The notes beneath the pieces were generated by a model. It saw only the letters and a list, made by a program, of their open reading frames with translations. It made no database searches and was not told where the DNA came from. This document shows, piece by piece, positions 33,901 to 45,115 of a DNA stretch of 64,000 bases. This DNA is from Panicum virgatum (Eukaryota > Streptophyta > Magnoliopsida > Poales > Poaceae). How positions within the stretch are numbered: the first letter of the stretch is position 1; each line of letters starts with the position of its first letter. The stretch covers positions 46,268,930 to 46,332,929 of the forward strand of contig NC_053148.1 of the NCBI RefSeq assembly GCF_016808335.1, in the 5' to 3' direction. A program made the translations under genes and the position numbers.

Positions 33901-36900
33901 GCCCAGTAAAATATGAATGAAAGTGTTTCACTCTTTAACTTCGGGTTTTGTTTGCTTTACACCTTTATTGTGAAATAATTCATAAATTCTTACCATCACA
34001 ACGACTTACCCATGTGCATTGCATCTCGTATAGATACTACTACTCTCGCTGACGGAACTTATGAGCTGGTGCCCGAGTCCGAGAGTGAGCAGCGCGAAGC
34101 TCAAGTTAATCTAACTGAAGCTACGCAAGACCCGAACCCGTTTTCGGAAGAGCCCAGATCCAGTTACGCCCAGGAAGGCAAGCCCCGGAGCATATACCTC
34201 TATTTTAAATTATGCAACTTATTATTGTTCCTATCTACTTGTGCATTTAAGTTACAGGAGTTGACTGGAACTTTAGTTGCATGATCCTAGGTACCTATGT
34301 TTGAACACTAGTATGTGTAGGCCGCTAGTTGGCTATGCTAATGGTTCGGTAGAAGCCGAGTGATTTCCGGTCACTCGCGAGAATTATAGGAGTTGTATGT
34401 TTTCTACATACTGTAACCATAAGACTCACGGGCGGGGCTGTGGTACTTGTGATGCCCCGTCTGTTTAGTGAAAATGATTAAGGCCGCAGTGTGTGGTAGT
34501 GGTGGTTAAGCGTTTGAACGTACTAATCACATGCAGAGAATATGGTAATCGGTAAGCTTAAGTACTGGATTGAACCGCAGCCGGAACATACCTTCCCACC
34601 GTCTTGAACTCGTTCACATCTAGCTAATGGCGAGTACAGGGTCGTCGTACTGCTGTACTTGAGGGCGGTGGGCCTGTTCCGTGAAGCGGGAATTGAAGGG
34701 AAATGTTGCACGTGTGACTCTGTGAGTAACCACGTGATGTGTGTTTAGGTCTGCCTGGCCAGGTTAACAAATTCGATTCGAATCGTCCGCTTCTCACGGT
34801 TTGGGACTGCTTACCCTTTTGCCACATAGAGTAAGAAGTGAAAGATGATGATGATGAACATGGTTGATTGGATAACAAAAGATAATTGTTTTCACCATGC
34901 ATGCTATTGGATAGATGCTCACCTAGAATGGGTAATTGAACTAGAACCTGAAGGCTATAACCTGCAATTAAGGATCTACTCTTTACTGCTTTTCGGCAAA
35001 ACAAACCCCTCAAGCCAAAAGCCTTACATGTCTAGTTAAAAAGGGCTAAGTATACCCTCAGTCGGGTCAGTCTTGCTGAGTATTAGAATACTCAGCCTTG
35101 CTTGTGGCTCATTTTGTTTCAGGAAATACTTTGGAGGACATGTTTGCCAGTTTGACCTGGCCTTGCACTCTCCCGCCTGGTTGGTCTGTGGAGTGGGACA
35201 CGTTCCCGGCCACCGATGACAAGAACGAGTGATGTCATGAAATGGGCTTCTTCGTGACACCCCTTTCGTCGTTAGTTCTCGTGTTTACTTTCCGCTAAAA
35301 TAAAAGTCTCTGGTGAACTTCTTATATGTTGGCTTTGAAAAGTACTTTGTAAATTTGGAACTTGGTTTGTAATTCTGCTTTTATGTTAAACTCTGTGGTG
35401 AAATATTTTGTGTGGTGTTGTAATCTCTGGACTCGCCTTCGCGTGAGTTATGCTGCTTTGTTCGATCCAGGTTTAGGTGGTTTTATCGGGAATTTACCCG
35501 ACAGACCTCCGATGTGCTCCGTCTGCTGTGCGTGTTAACCCTAATTGCCTTTGCAACGATGGTTAGCGCACTTTAACCGGTTTATGTCGGGCGGTTCTGC
35601 CACAGTTGCGGAGCCACAGGAGCCCCAGGGGCAAGCCCCACAGCAGGAGGGTCGGGAGGAGTCGGCCCAAGGCCCACCTCACCCTAGTATTGAGCAGCAG
35701 ACGCAAGGCAAGCCCCGTTGCACATCCTACTATTTTACATTATGTCACCTATATATGTCTCTAATAATTGTGCATTAGGTATAGGAATTGTTTGAAACCT
35801 TAGTTGCATAATCCCTAGGTTTCCTGGGCCTTTTACTAGTATGAATAGGTCGCTAGCACTGCTATGCTTAATAGGGCTCGATAGAAGTCGAGTGATAATG
35901 CTATCACTCGCGAGAGATAGGTTGTTTCTATATTACATTATAAGAGGTACTGTATTCCTGAGGAAAGAGATGTGATGGGAGACCGGATGTGGGAAGGAGT
36001 AGCCTCATCCGTGTCGATTAAGGACCGTTCCGTTGTCGCCTGTGCTGATCGGGGATTGAATTGTACTAGCCGCATACCGGGAGTAGGAGGTAGTTGAAAC
36101 CGGTAAGCCGAGTACTGCTTTGCTTCGAAAGTACAGGAACCCGCACCCAACTCCTGGGGCGAGTCGAGTAGTTGCGGAGAATTGGGATGCATATGTTTAT
36201 TTTTGGTGGTCTCACGTTGAGCTCGGCTGACCATATGTCGTTGGCCTGGTTCCTGTAGTTCGAGGCGGGGAGGAGAAATGTTGGTGCGTGGGGTCCGACG
36301 GGGCCTTTGCGTGCCGTGTTGGTTAGGTTCACCTTGCAAGGTTAAATCGGATCGATTCGCCGTGTCTCGCGGTTATGAAAGCCTTGATCTCTTGGTCACA
36401 TCGTAGAAAGGAAAATGAGTAGAATGAGAAGTGATGAAATGTGGGTTGATGACATCCAATTAATGTTTTGATTACCTTGATTGTTGTATTTTCGCCAATC
36501 AAAGATGATTAGTAATTTTTTTGATAAAATGCGGCTAAAACATTGAAAGTAAGGATATACCTCTAGATGCTATTTCTGCAAAATAACCACCAGCCAAATG
36601 TCGTGCATGTCTAGGTATGTGGGCTATGTTATACCCACTGGTCGGGTAAGCCTTGCTGAGTATTAGAATACTCAGGGTTTGTTGCCACATTTATTATTAC
36701 AGGACACCCGGACGTCGACTTCTGCCTCTGTTGTGTCAAGTTCATCCGCCGGGATGCAGATGGGTGGCAGGTCGAGGAGAGAGACCCTTCCAGTTAGGGC
36801 GTTGTCGGGTTGTACACTCGAGGGCTGAGTGATCAGCCTCTCTGTTTTGTGCGGACCGGTCTGACCGGTGGCGTCGGCAGGAAGTGCCGACCGGTCCGAC

Positions 36901-37239
36901 CGGTCGGGTAGGATTAGAACTGGTGGAAGCTAAAGTAGTTGTAGGATCTTTTATATTCGAACTTCAGTCACAACTATTGTAAAGTTTTGTAAATTATCTA
37001 TGTATTTGAACTCGGTTTGTAAAACTTGTTTTTTCGTCTTCTTGGAGTTTATATTTTCAAGTATTATGCCGTGCTTGTACCATCTGCGCCCACCTTCGCG
37101 TGGGACTACCGGTGTTGTTTCGATCGGGCCGTGGGTTGAGAAAGGATCGCCAAATTAAGCCGTTAAGCTAATGCGCCCGATGTGTTCAAATGACGGCCAT
37201 TACGCTTAATTAGAATTTTAATTTGGCGATTCCGTAACA
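30925..37239 (+). mobile_element. Outer long LTR-like element, split by a second insertion
   Basis: A region starting TGTTA (30925) and ending TAACA (37239), the short inverted ends of an LTR, once the inner element (31736-35604) is removed leaves about 2.4 kb. GACCGGTCTGACCGGT blocks occur near both margins (31016-31050, 31493-31560, 36855-36905), tying the two halves together. A TTTAAAT-type promoter motif followed by pyrimidine-rich sequence is at about 31090. No gag, protease or reverse transcriptase is seen. The 5-bp flanks do not match cleanly, so the outer ends are uncertain; solo-LTR status is inferred. Confidence 0.5.
31736..35604 (+). mobile_element. Inner long solo-LTR-like element, TSD GTTGC
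   Basis: 3869 bp beginning TGTGACATC and ending GCCACA (TG...CA ends), flanked by the perfect 5-bp duplication GTTGC (31731-31735, 35605-35609). This is the signature of LTR retrotransposon integration. There is no internal direct copy of the ends and no polymerase domain, so it looks like a long solo LTR. A GC-rich block (32230-32900) is followed by about 1 kb of AT-rich sequence. It inserted into a related element: removing it restores an open frame across the target site. Short ORF pieces (34012-34180, 35125-35232) have counterparts in the outer element. Confidence 0.75.
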
Positions 37240-37430
37240 ACATGTGCAGCAAACAGTGAGTGCAGCCGAGACTGTTGCTCCATAAATTTAAAGGAGGAGA
37301 TGCGCTGGGGCTTGCGCGCGGCAGAACGCGGGGCATGGAGGCCGCAGCAGCAGCCATGGGCATGGCTAGAGCTCTGGGCCGCTAGCTGCGGCTGCGGTGG
37401 TGGTGGTGCCGTGTCGTGTGCTCCCATGCG

Positions 37431-38311
37431 GTCGAGCTGAGCTGCAGAGGCGGTCGCGGAGACGGTGGCAGCCGCGGCAGCGTCAGAACTCAGCAGCAGC
37501 TACCACTACCAGCTCCCCGGGTTCAGCCAAAGATTCCATTCAGAGATTCAGGTGCGGAGTAGATCCCTCCCAGTCCCAGCTACTCCATCCATGGCAGACA
37601 GACAGCTTGCTCGACCGTGTCGACCTCTCCTGCTTCGCTCTTCCATGGACCATTGCCATGGCATTTTGCCTCGGAACGTTGCTTGCCGACGGTGCTGCAT
37701 CCGGCAGGTGTTGGTACACTGACAGTAAAGTTGTTGAGGGGGCGGACGAGAACATTTTTCGTGCTGAATGGGCCGCACCACAGCCCGCTTCACCGTTTCC
37801 ATGCATATCAGGCCCAGAGCGATACGTGGGCCTTCCGAGCATTGGGCCCAGTTTCAACGCGTCAATTTTGAAGCCCACTTTTTCGTTTTTGACAAAGACG
37901 ACGACGGCGCGTGATTTTCGAGGAAAAACCAGCCCAGCAGATTTTTACAGGCGAACTCGAATGCGGTCCAAAGGATTACGGCCCAGTAAACCATGCGCAC
38001 GGCCCATTCTTCACGTCACATAAACAGGTGCATCAAAAAAAAAAGAAGGGATAGAGCATGCAACTATCTATATGAACGCAAAATTTGAATCTGGACAAAA
38101 ACTTGTACAAACTTATACAAAATGAAGGGATAGAGCATGCACGAAAACAAAGAGAAGCTGGCACGTTTGATGCGGTTGCAACTATAACATGTCTTGGATT
38201 CTTGACACTCCAAACATGAGGCTTCGCATATTTGACACTACGAAGTATTAAAACATGGGTTTCGCAAAATTGCCCTCCATATCGTTGGCGTATTGATTTC
38301 TCGACATAGTG
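37431..38311. repeat. Segmental duplication, copy A (no MITE)
   Basis: About 881 bp nearly identical in direct orientation to 49441-50553. Homology begins sharply at GTCGAGCTGAGCTGCAG and fades at GACATAGTG. It has at least six GGCCCA/TGGGCC-type motifs between 37770 and 38010, typical of plant site II promoter elements. A frame of about 150 codons stays open in both copies but resembles no protein I know. Copy A keeps the uninterrupted AACTCAGCAGC site where copy B carries a MITE. Confidence 0.92.
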
Positions 38312-39903
38312 TTGGGGGCACCACTTAGGTATACATATGGCTCACCATTTACTATGCACCCGAGTGCATACCGAGTGCCTCTCTTTTTGGTGCCTCTACC
38401 TTTCCAGCTGTTGGTCGAGCGACGTGATCCATCCATTTTTCTCCAACCATTCTAAAAAAGTGTATGTAAAATTGACCTTGAAATAAATATTTTAAATATT
38501 CTTTTTGTTGATCAGGGTTCTTTATGATATGTGTTTGTGTCATTTGCATAACAAGCCCTAGAATGCTGAACGAGCGTGGTGATAGAGGATCATGTAGCTT
38601 TGCACATCGGACGCGTGTTTGGATATTATATTCTTCAGATTTGACAATGGGATGCCGATCAGATTTTTAGATGATTTTTTACAAACGAATTAATGTTCAC
38701 TGTATGTACTATTTTCTTGTTTGCTTTTGTCCTTTCCAAACAATTGTAAAATCTGATAGGCAATTAGGTATTCCCTTTCTTATTTATGTCATCAGTTCCG
38801 CAGCTGAATTGCGCCTCTTATACACACACAATATGTTGTAGTTTCAAAAATTTTGCATATAACGCTTCTGGCAAGCTCAGGAAATACAAGTCTCATTCGG
38901 TACAGGTTTAGAATCATGATCAATATGGAAACTGTGAAAGACATCCCCAGAAAGTCCTCTTAATCACTATAGTATCTTCTACATTGGACTGGAAGATAGG
39001 CACACCCGGATGTGCACCCCAGACTCTGGTCAATGGTCATTCATACTTAGGTAAGGTATCGTGCTTTTTTTTTTGTTTACGAAAGGAGGGCGCAAGATGC
39101 TAAATGTATCGTGCCGATTGTTCTGAAGTTTCTGTGTGAGTATTTGATTGCCGAGCATCTTGTGAGCAAGAGCGTCCAACATGGAGTGACAAGATATGAA
39201 AACTGCCACTACATTATTACTACTTGCACTTGTGATTATCGGCTGTAGTAATGTATACCATCGGCTGCATCATCAAATGTGATTGCATTTGCCTGATTCA
39301 TTTTCAGAAGTGTGAATTACAGTCTTGAAAAGCTTCCTGTGTCTTTAATCGTTTCAAAATAAAGAAGTTTTGTTATATAAGCGTGCAAGAGGGTCTCAGG
39401 TGTTGTCAGAATCGCAAATGTAAATTGGATTGGATGTGGCAAGATTGGAATCATAGAATGTTAACTACAGAAATCATATAACCGCAGATTTCATTTACTA
39501 GAATTGTAGAATCAGCCCCACTAAAGCAGGTCGTAAAATGTGAAAACCATACAATAGAATCGAGATTTTGAGAACCATAACCCAGATTGTGGCATTAATA
39601 TCTTACACAACAAACAAATTAGGTATGAATCGAATATAGCGCATAGATACCACGTCTGGAATGAAACGAATTCGCATACAGCAGAGAAGAACATGCTTAT
39701 ACATCAATTTGTAATCTTCAGTGTGAAAAATACAAAGCAGGATGTAATCACATAGGCAATCCCTGGTATACAAGAGCGAGGAAGAAAGATCCGTTTCAAA
39801 GGATCAGGATTCAGAAACAACCTCCTCCGTACACAGTCGATAGTATCCATGTGAGTGGTGCAACATGGTTAGGGCAACAAGACCTACCCGTGTTCAGGGA
39901 TTG
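38312..39903. other. Intergenic; 3' flank of INO80C
   Basis: AT-rich DNA without a recognisable gene. Two overlapping minus-strand frames at 38248-38549 are short and unlike any protein I know; they may be remnants of a transposon gene. The part nearest 39903 should be the INO80C 3' UTR. Confidence 0.45.
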
Positions 39904-42721
39904 TTATCTCAGTATAACCGCTGCATTTCTCAAGGCCAGATACCTTTGGACGTATTCATCAGGAAGCATCCTGATCTGCTTGAACACCTCTGGATCTGCG
40001 TAGCGCAGCTTTGTCCTCGGATCCATATACGGTGCCTGCACTGAGAAATTTAGTTCACTTACCCCTTGGCAGACAAAGAGTAAACAGAGAATGCAGCAGT
40101 AGGGAATGTTAAGTTTGATAAAAAAACTTAGCAACGCAAATAAGTTTGTCCAGATTCTTCTTTCTAGAATTCTGTTTCACTAGGGATTCTTGGCTACTGT
40201 TTCACCAGAACAGGCTAGGCCACTGCTCATTGGCTAGGACAGGACTGCTTAGCTCAGCCAAATTATCAACATAGATATCAGTGGAGGCCTGAAGATATCC
40301 AAGGCACAAACTGTTAAATATCAATGAACTGTAATAAAGCTTCTACATGATGTTATCTAAGGATGTCCAATATACAGGTTATTAACATCATAGGAGGTGA
40401 AGCTTATACATTATGTCACTCTACGAGTACTGAGTTGATGCCAAACAAGTTAGTAAAAAAGTCTAGAAAATATGGACAAAATCCTTGCCATTAAACAAAG
40501 TGCACTAAAAAATGATGTTGAATAATTTCAACAACTAACTGCAAAATGTCAGAATTCTGATAGTCAAACCAGCAATCAATTACCACTTAAATCTGAAGAC
40601 ATACAAAATACGCACAAAATCTTGTTTCATAAGGGTTCCAACTAGCCACTTATAGATACAGGTCACTTGTATGACATGACTGCCAGGAACCTATAATTGC
40701 CTAGTCATTCTAATCTAGCGCTACGAACTCCTAACAGTTTCTAGTCCAGCACTATCATGTACATGTTTTCTTTCTAATGACTTCCACACACAAAAAAAAA
40801 AGTAAAACGAAAAGTCATACTGTGTGAGTCCTAATCAGAGGTTTCAAGGTGGAAATACAAGCTCAAAAGAGTATCATAGACAGCCACATTCTCAAAAAAC
40901 CATCTTCATCTTCACAGCTCCCAAAGAAGAAAATGATACACATTTCCAAAAGATAAAAGACATGCAAGGCTTCTTTAACATAATAGTCCACTGTTCAAAA
41001 CTCAAAAAGCACCAGTATTGACTAACGTACTGCTAAGGCCAGTCTCAGTGGGAGTGTTATATGAGTGTCATGAACATTAAATTTGCTAACATGTACCAAT
41101 AGTATGAGGAGAGAGGAGATAATAGTGTCATAAAATATGAGAGGAGTGTCATCACCATGACACTCCACTGGCACAGTTCTCAAGTTTCAGTCTTGGTAAC
41201 TATGTCGATGACACTCCCACTGAGACTGGCCTAATAGTTTTGTTTTTCTTAGCACTAGCTTCTTATAAGCTACCGATTGGTCTTTCTTCCAACCCAGCTA
41301 ATTGCACATAATGCAAAGAAAGATCAGCTTTTATGTCCTACAGACAAGTATTAAATAGGTCCCATACGGATAAAACAATTACATATCAAATCACGAGTTA
41401 GCACTGCAACAATATAGTAGTATTACAGAAACAGAGAATAGCCGGTATTAGTAGTACTCCTTTACCGCAACAAGTACCACACTGTGTCTAAACGACCCAT
41501 AATTTAGAATGGAGGGAGTAGTTAGGAACACAATGTGACATTTTGTTTTTCTTCTTCTAATTTGACATTTAGTCGCTGAATATAACCATTTAATGACCTT
41601 CTCAGATACGTATCCAAAAAGAAGCCCAAAAGAAGGAACTAACATTAAATTAAACTTACTTCAAAACCTGTTATGTCACAGTATCTCTTTGATGGGTAAA
41701 TCGATGGGGGCGATTGAATATTCAGATCTGCATAAAAACAAATTGTGTCAACACATGATGTTTGTCTCAAACTACAAAAACCACATATGCAGCATATTTA
41801 AGATAACATCAACAATGTAACACTCATCAAAATTTCATACAGGATATCAGAGGCCATATTCTTCAGTATACATGATATTATCTAAAAAACTACAAATGAT
41901 TAGAATAAAAACCTGTCAATTTTTCTAGTACCATCAAGGACAGTTTGCTGGATTTTTTTTATTTGATACTAAGGACAGTTTGCTGTTGATTTTTCATGTC
42001 ACGAGCTTTCCAATAAAATACGATGAGGAAGCGACAATTTATATTTGTTCTCAGCATCATTAGGCAACAATTAATTACAAGGTTCCCTCTACAATGGTTT
42101 GCAAGAACCTAAAAGTTTCAGTTTACATCAAAGATCTCGGCAATATTAATTATATTGACATTCTAAATAAGAATTGTAATGATGAAATTAACCAAATGCT
42201 TTATGCAGCTACTCTAAATACAAATTTCAATATGATATGATACTTCTGCTGTCCAAAACTGTACACGGCTCCAGTTCTGAAGCTCTTGTTCTTTACCAAG
42301 ACACATGCATCCACCAGCCATGAAGAGCAATAGAGCATGATCTAAACCTCACAAGTTTTACTTAAGGTAAAGTCACCCAAATAAACATGGAGAACGGAGG
42401 GAAACACCTAAACGGGAGATTTGCAAAGACAAAGAAAGCAGCAAAGCCTAAGCACGGCCATAGCGCACAAAAATTGAGCAATTATCTACCAGAACTGAGA
42501 TGGGGTATCCAATCTGAGAAGAAAGGGTGGATCGGACGGGGCTCACAGTTGGGGCGGTCGGGGGGCATGGAGGAGGCATCTGCGGCGTGGAGGAGGTGGC
42601 GGAGGTGCTTCCACTGGCGCCCCCGGGACTGGCCCTTGGGGTACTTGTCTGCCGTCTGCACCTTCTTGAAAGGCAGCGACGGCGCCAGCACCATCTCCGT
42701 CCTCACAACCTCCAACTCCAT
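39904..42721 (-). CDS. INO80C: INO80 complex subunit C (IES6-type, YL1 C-terminal domain)
   Basis: Small subunit of the nuclear INO80 nucleosome-remodelling complex. Exons on the minus strand: 42721-42547, 41727-41660, 40035-39904; 375 nt, 124 aa, all GT/AG and in phase. The N-terminus reads MELEVVRTEMVLAPSLPFKK, then YPKGQSRGRQWKHL (about residues 27-40). The YL1_C region follows at about 60-105 (YPSKRYCDITGFEAPYMDP, then RTKLRYADPEVFKQI) and the end is RYLALRNAAVILR. This agrees over its full length with the remembered Arabidopsis homologue of similar size. Intron 2 holds a 195-bp MITE. A CCTAG acceptor just upstream of the ATG suggests a leader intron. The large MULE begins about 575 bp upstream of the ATG. 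Confidence 0.93.
41037..41231. mobile_element. Tourist-like MITE in INO80C intron 2, TSD TAA
   Basis: 195 bp with near-perfect terminal repeats GGCCAGTCTCAGTGGGAGTG and CACTCCCACTGAGACTGGCC, flanked by TAA (41034-41036, 41232-41234). TAA/TTA duplications mark PIF/Harbinger (Tourist) elements. Confidence 0.93.
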
Positions 42722-43296
42722 CCCAGTACCTAGGATTGAAACTTAGGTATGCCCTGTCAAAATTTCAACATACAATTTGATATTCGGTACAATCTATAAA
42801 AATTCCGGACACAATAAAAAAAATTCCACAACCAATTCGGCTAGGGTTAAGGAGGGGAATGGGGAATTGGGGATTTACTTTTGATTTGGCCGGTTGGGGC
42901 TGGGGGCGGGCCAGCGGCAGGCGAGCCTCCACTGGGGTCTGGCCGTCTAGGGGCGGGCCGGCGCCGGCGACACTGCAGCAGCCGGCAGGCGGACGGCGGA
43001 CCAGGGGACCGGCGCGGCGAGCCGGCGGGCGGCGCCTGGTGGCGATCCGTGAGCGGATCCGGCGGGCGGCGGCCGGTGGCGAGCAGCGAGCGGCGCCGCT
43101 GGACGCAGTCCTGGCTGGGCGTCTGGGCGAGACGCGACGCCGAGGAGAGGGAGTCGGGGGTGGAGGCGAGGAGGCGGCGATGCGAGCAGGAGGAGTCGGG
43201 GGTGCGCAGGCCGATTCCGGGTGGCCGGGTGGGGCTTGGTGGGCCGGATTTTAGATATGCCGGGGCATAACTGGCCCACCCACCGGGTCCGCCTGA
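42722..43296 (-). promoter_or_regulatory. 5' leader and promoter of INO80C
   Basis: About 575 bp between the INO80C start codon and the left end of the MULE. 42860-43250 is GC-rich and could hold a non-coding first exon, with a possible donor AAAA/GTAAATC near 42876 on the minus strand. Overlapping open frames are compositional. Confidence 0.45.
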
Positions 43297-43343
43297 GGCG
43301 GTTTTTTCTTTTTTATATTTATTAAAAATTAAAATTTCAAAAA

Positions 43344-44338
43344 GGCAAAAGTCTATTTTACCTCCTCCAACTATCACCAAAATTTGATTTTCCTCCTACA
43401 ACTATAAAACCGGGTATTTCACCTCCTTCAACTTTTCAAACCGTCCATTTTACCTCCCTCGAGCGGTTTTGACGACTGTTTGCTACAGTAACAGTAGTTT
43501 TGTCTTTTTCTTTTTAAAAAAATTTCAGTTGAATCTTTGAAAAATCATAGTAAATCACAAAAAAATCATAAAATAGAAAATCCAATTTTGTTGGACTCCA
43601 CATGAGTAGATATACGCAGTGAATATATTATATAGTATACTTTAGTACAATTTTTTTACTGTAACTTTAGATATATACTTTTCTGTAATTAATTTATAGC
43701 TACAGTTTTCGTCGTCCCATTATGGTGAAATTTTTATGGTGGGCTAATCATTATATGATTGAGCTATAGTAAAAATTTTATGATTATTAGATCATGTATG
43801 ACTGAGTTATAGATTTATCTATAGATTCGTCTAGATTTTTCTATAGATTTATCTAGTTTATATAGATAAATCTATAGATCAGTCAAATATGATCTAATAA
43901 TCATAAAATTTTTACTACAGCTCAATCATATAATGATTAGCTCACCATAAAAATTTCACCATAATGGGACGACGAAAACTGTAGCTATAAATTAATTACA
44001 GAAAAGTATATATCTAAAGTTACAGTAAAAAAATTGTACTAAAGTATATCATATAATATATTCACTGCGTATATCTACTCATGTGGAGTCCAACAAAATT
44101 GGATTTTCTATTTTATGATTTTTTTGTGATTTACTATGATTTTTCAAAGATTCAACTGAATTTTTTTAAAAAAAAAAGACAAAACTACGGTTACTGTAGC
44201 AAACAGTCTTCAAAACTGCTCGAGGGAGGTAAAATGGACGGTTTGAAAAGTTGAGGGAGGTGAAATACCCGGTTTTATAGTTGTAGGAGGAAAACCAAAC
44301 TTTGGTAATAGTTGGAGGAGGTAAAATAGACTTTTGCC
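43344..44338. mobile_element. 995-bp palindromic (foldback) element nested in the MULE left TIR
   Basis: The two halves are near-perfect inverted copies with ends GGCAAAAGTCTATTTTACC and GGTAAAATAGACTTTTGCC and a centre near 43840. A 9-bp target duplication TTTCAAAAA (43335-43343, 44339-44347) identifies it as Mutator-type. It is non-coding. The matching right TIR of the host MULE (about 49370) lacks it, so it inserted after the host element formed. Confidence 0.93.
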
Positions 44339-44392
44339 TTTCAAAAATATATGTCCGTTTTGAAATATTTCAAAAATATACCCCGGTCACCC

Positions 44393-44575
44393 TCTCATAG
44401 GGCGACAGACCTTAAGCGTAATTTTTTTTTCAAATTCGCAATGAGGTCTCTGAAAAAAAAAACTCTGTCGCCCGTTGGGGGGGCGACAGGGGCTGTCACC
44501 CAGCCCACGGGCGACCGCCGCTGGGCCCGGCCCACAGGCGCGGCAGGGGCCTGTCGCCCCCCCGGCGACCGGGGT
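44393..44575. repeat. Subterminal GGGCGACAGG-type repeats, left side of MULE
   Basis: Several direct and inverted copies of GTCGCCC / GGGCGACAGG sit between the TIR and the TATA box. The same motifs fill 49160-49330 at the other end. They may be transposase-binding sites or form hairpins; function inferred. Confidence 0.6.
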
Positions 44576-44581
44576 GCCCCC

Positions 44582-44588
44582 TATAAAA
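44582..44588 (+). promoter_or_regulatory. TATA box of the MULE gene
   Basis: TATAAAA lies about 530 bp upstream of the transposase ATG, just before a leader exon ending near a CTGCAG/GTTAGTAT donor at about 44713. The same arrangement (TATAAAA, leader, GGCGAAGCCCTGCCGGATT, donor) occurs in the second MULE at 63342. Confidence 0.7.
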
Positions 44589-45115
44589 GGGCTGACCCTC
44601 CCCTTCCCTCCTCATTTGAGCCCGAAAATTCCACCAAAAATCCAGAAAAAAAGAGAGGAGTGAGGAGAAGGAAAGCGGCGAAGCCCTGCCGGATTCAGCA
44701 CTTGTGATCTGCAGGTTAGTATATTTAGTTTAAATATTGTTATATTTAAGTACTACGTATTTAAATATGAGTAATTTAAGTAGGGATGAGTAATTTAGTT
44801 TAATTAGTGCTATAGTAGAACCATTTAAGTAGGAGTTCAATGATACTTTAGTTTGTAGTTACGTAGTAGTAAACTAATTTAGAAAATTAGTTCTACGCAT
44901 TTATTATTGCAATTGCAGTACTATTAGAGACGTGTTTATAAATTAATTATGATTTAGAATAGAATTTGACATATGCAGTATATAATTTGAGTGTCATCAC
45001 GTAGTTATGAATACTTATACGTTGTAGTTGAATTTCATACTTAGTTTTTACGAATTATTGAATAAGGTAGTGAAGTAAAGAGTATAACTCGATAAGTATT
45101 ATGTGATATACAGAT

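Noticed and set aside
37397..38023. A 208-codon frame in duplication copy A, largely preserved in copy B
   Set aside because: The copies are too similar for an open frame to mean constraint, and the region looks promoter-like (GGCCCA cluster).
42859..43380. Overlapping frames of 110-177 codons upstream of INO80C
   Set aside because: They sit in the GC-rich leader/promoter, overlap each other on both strands, and resemble no protein I know.
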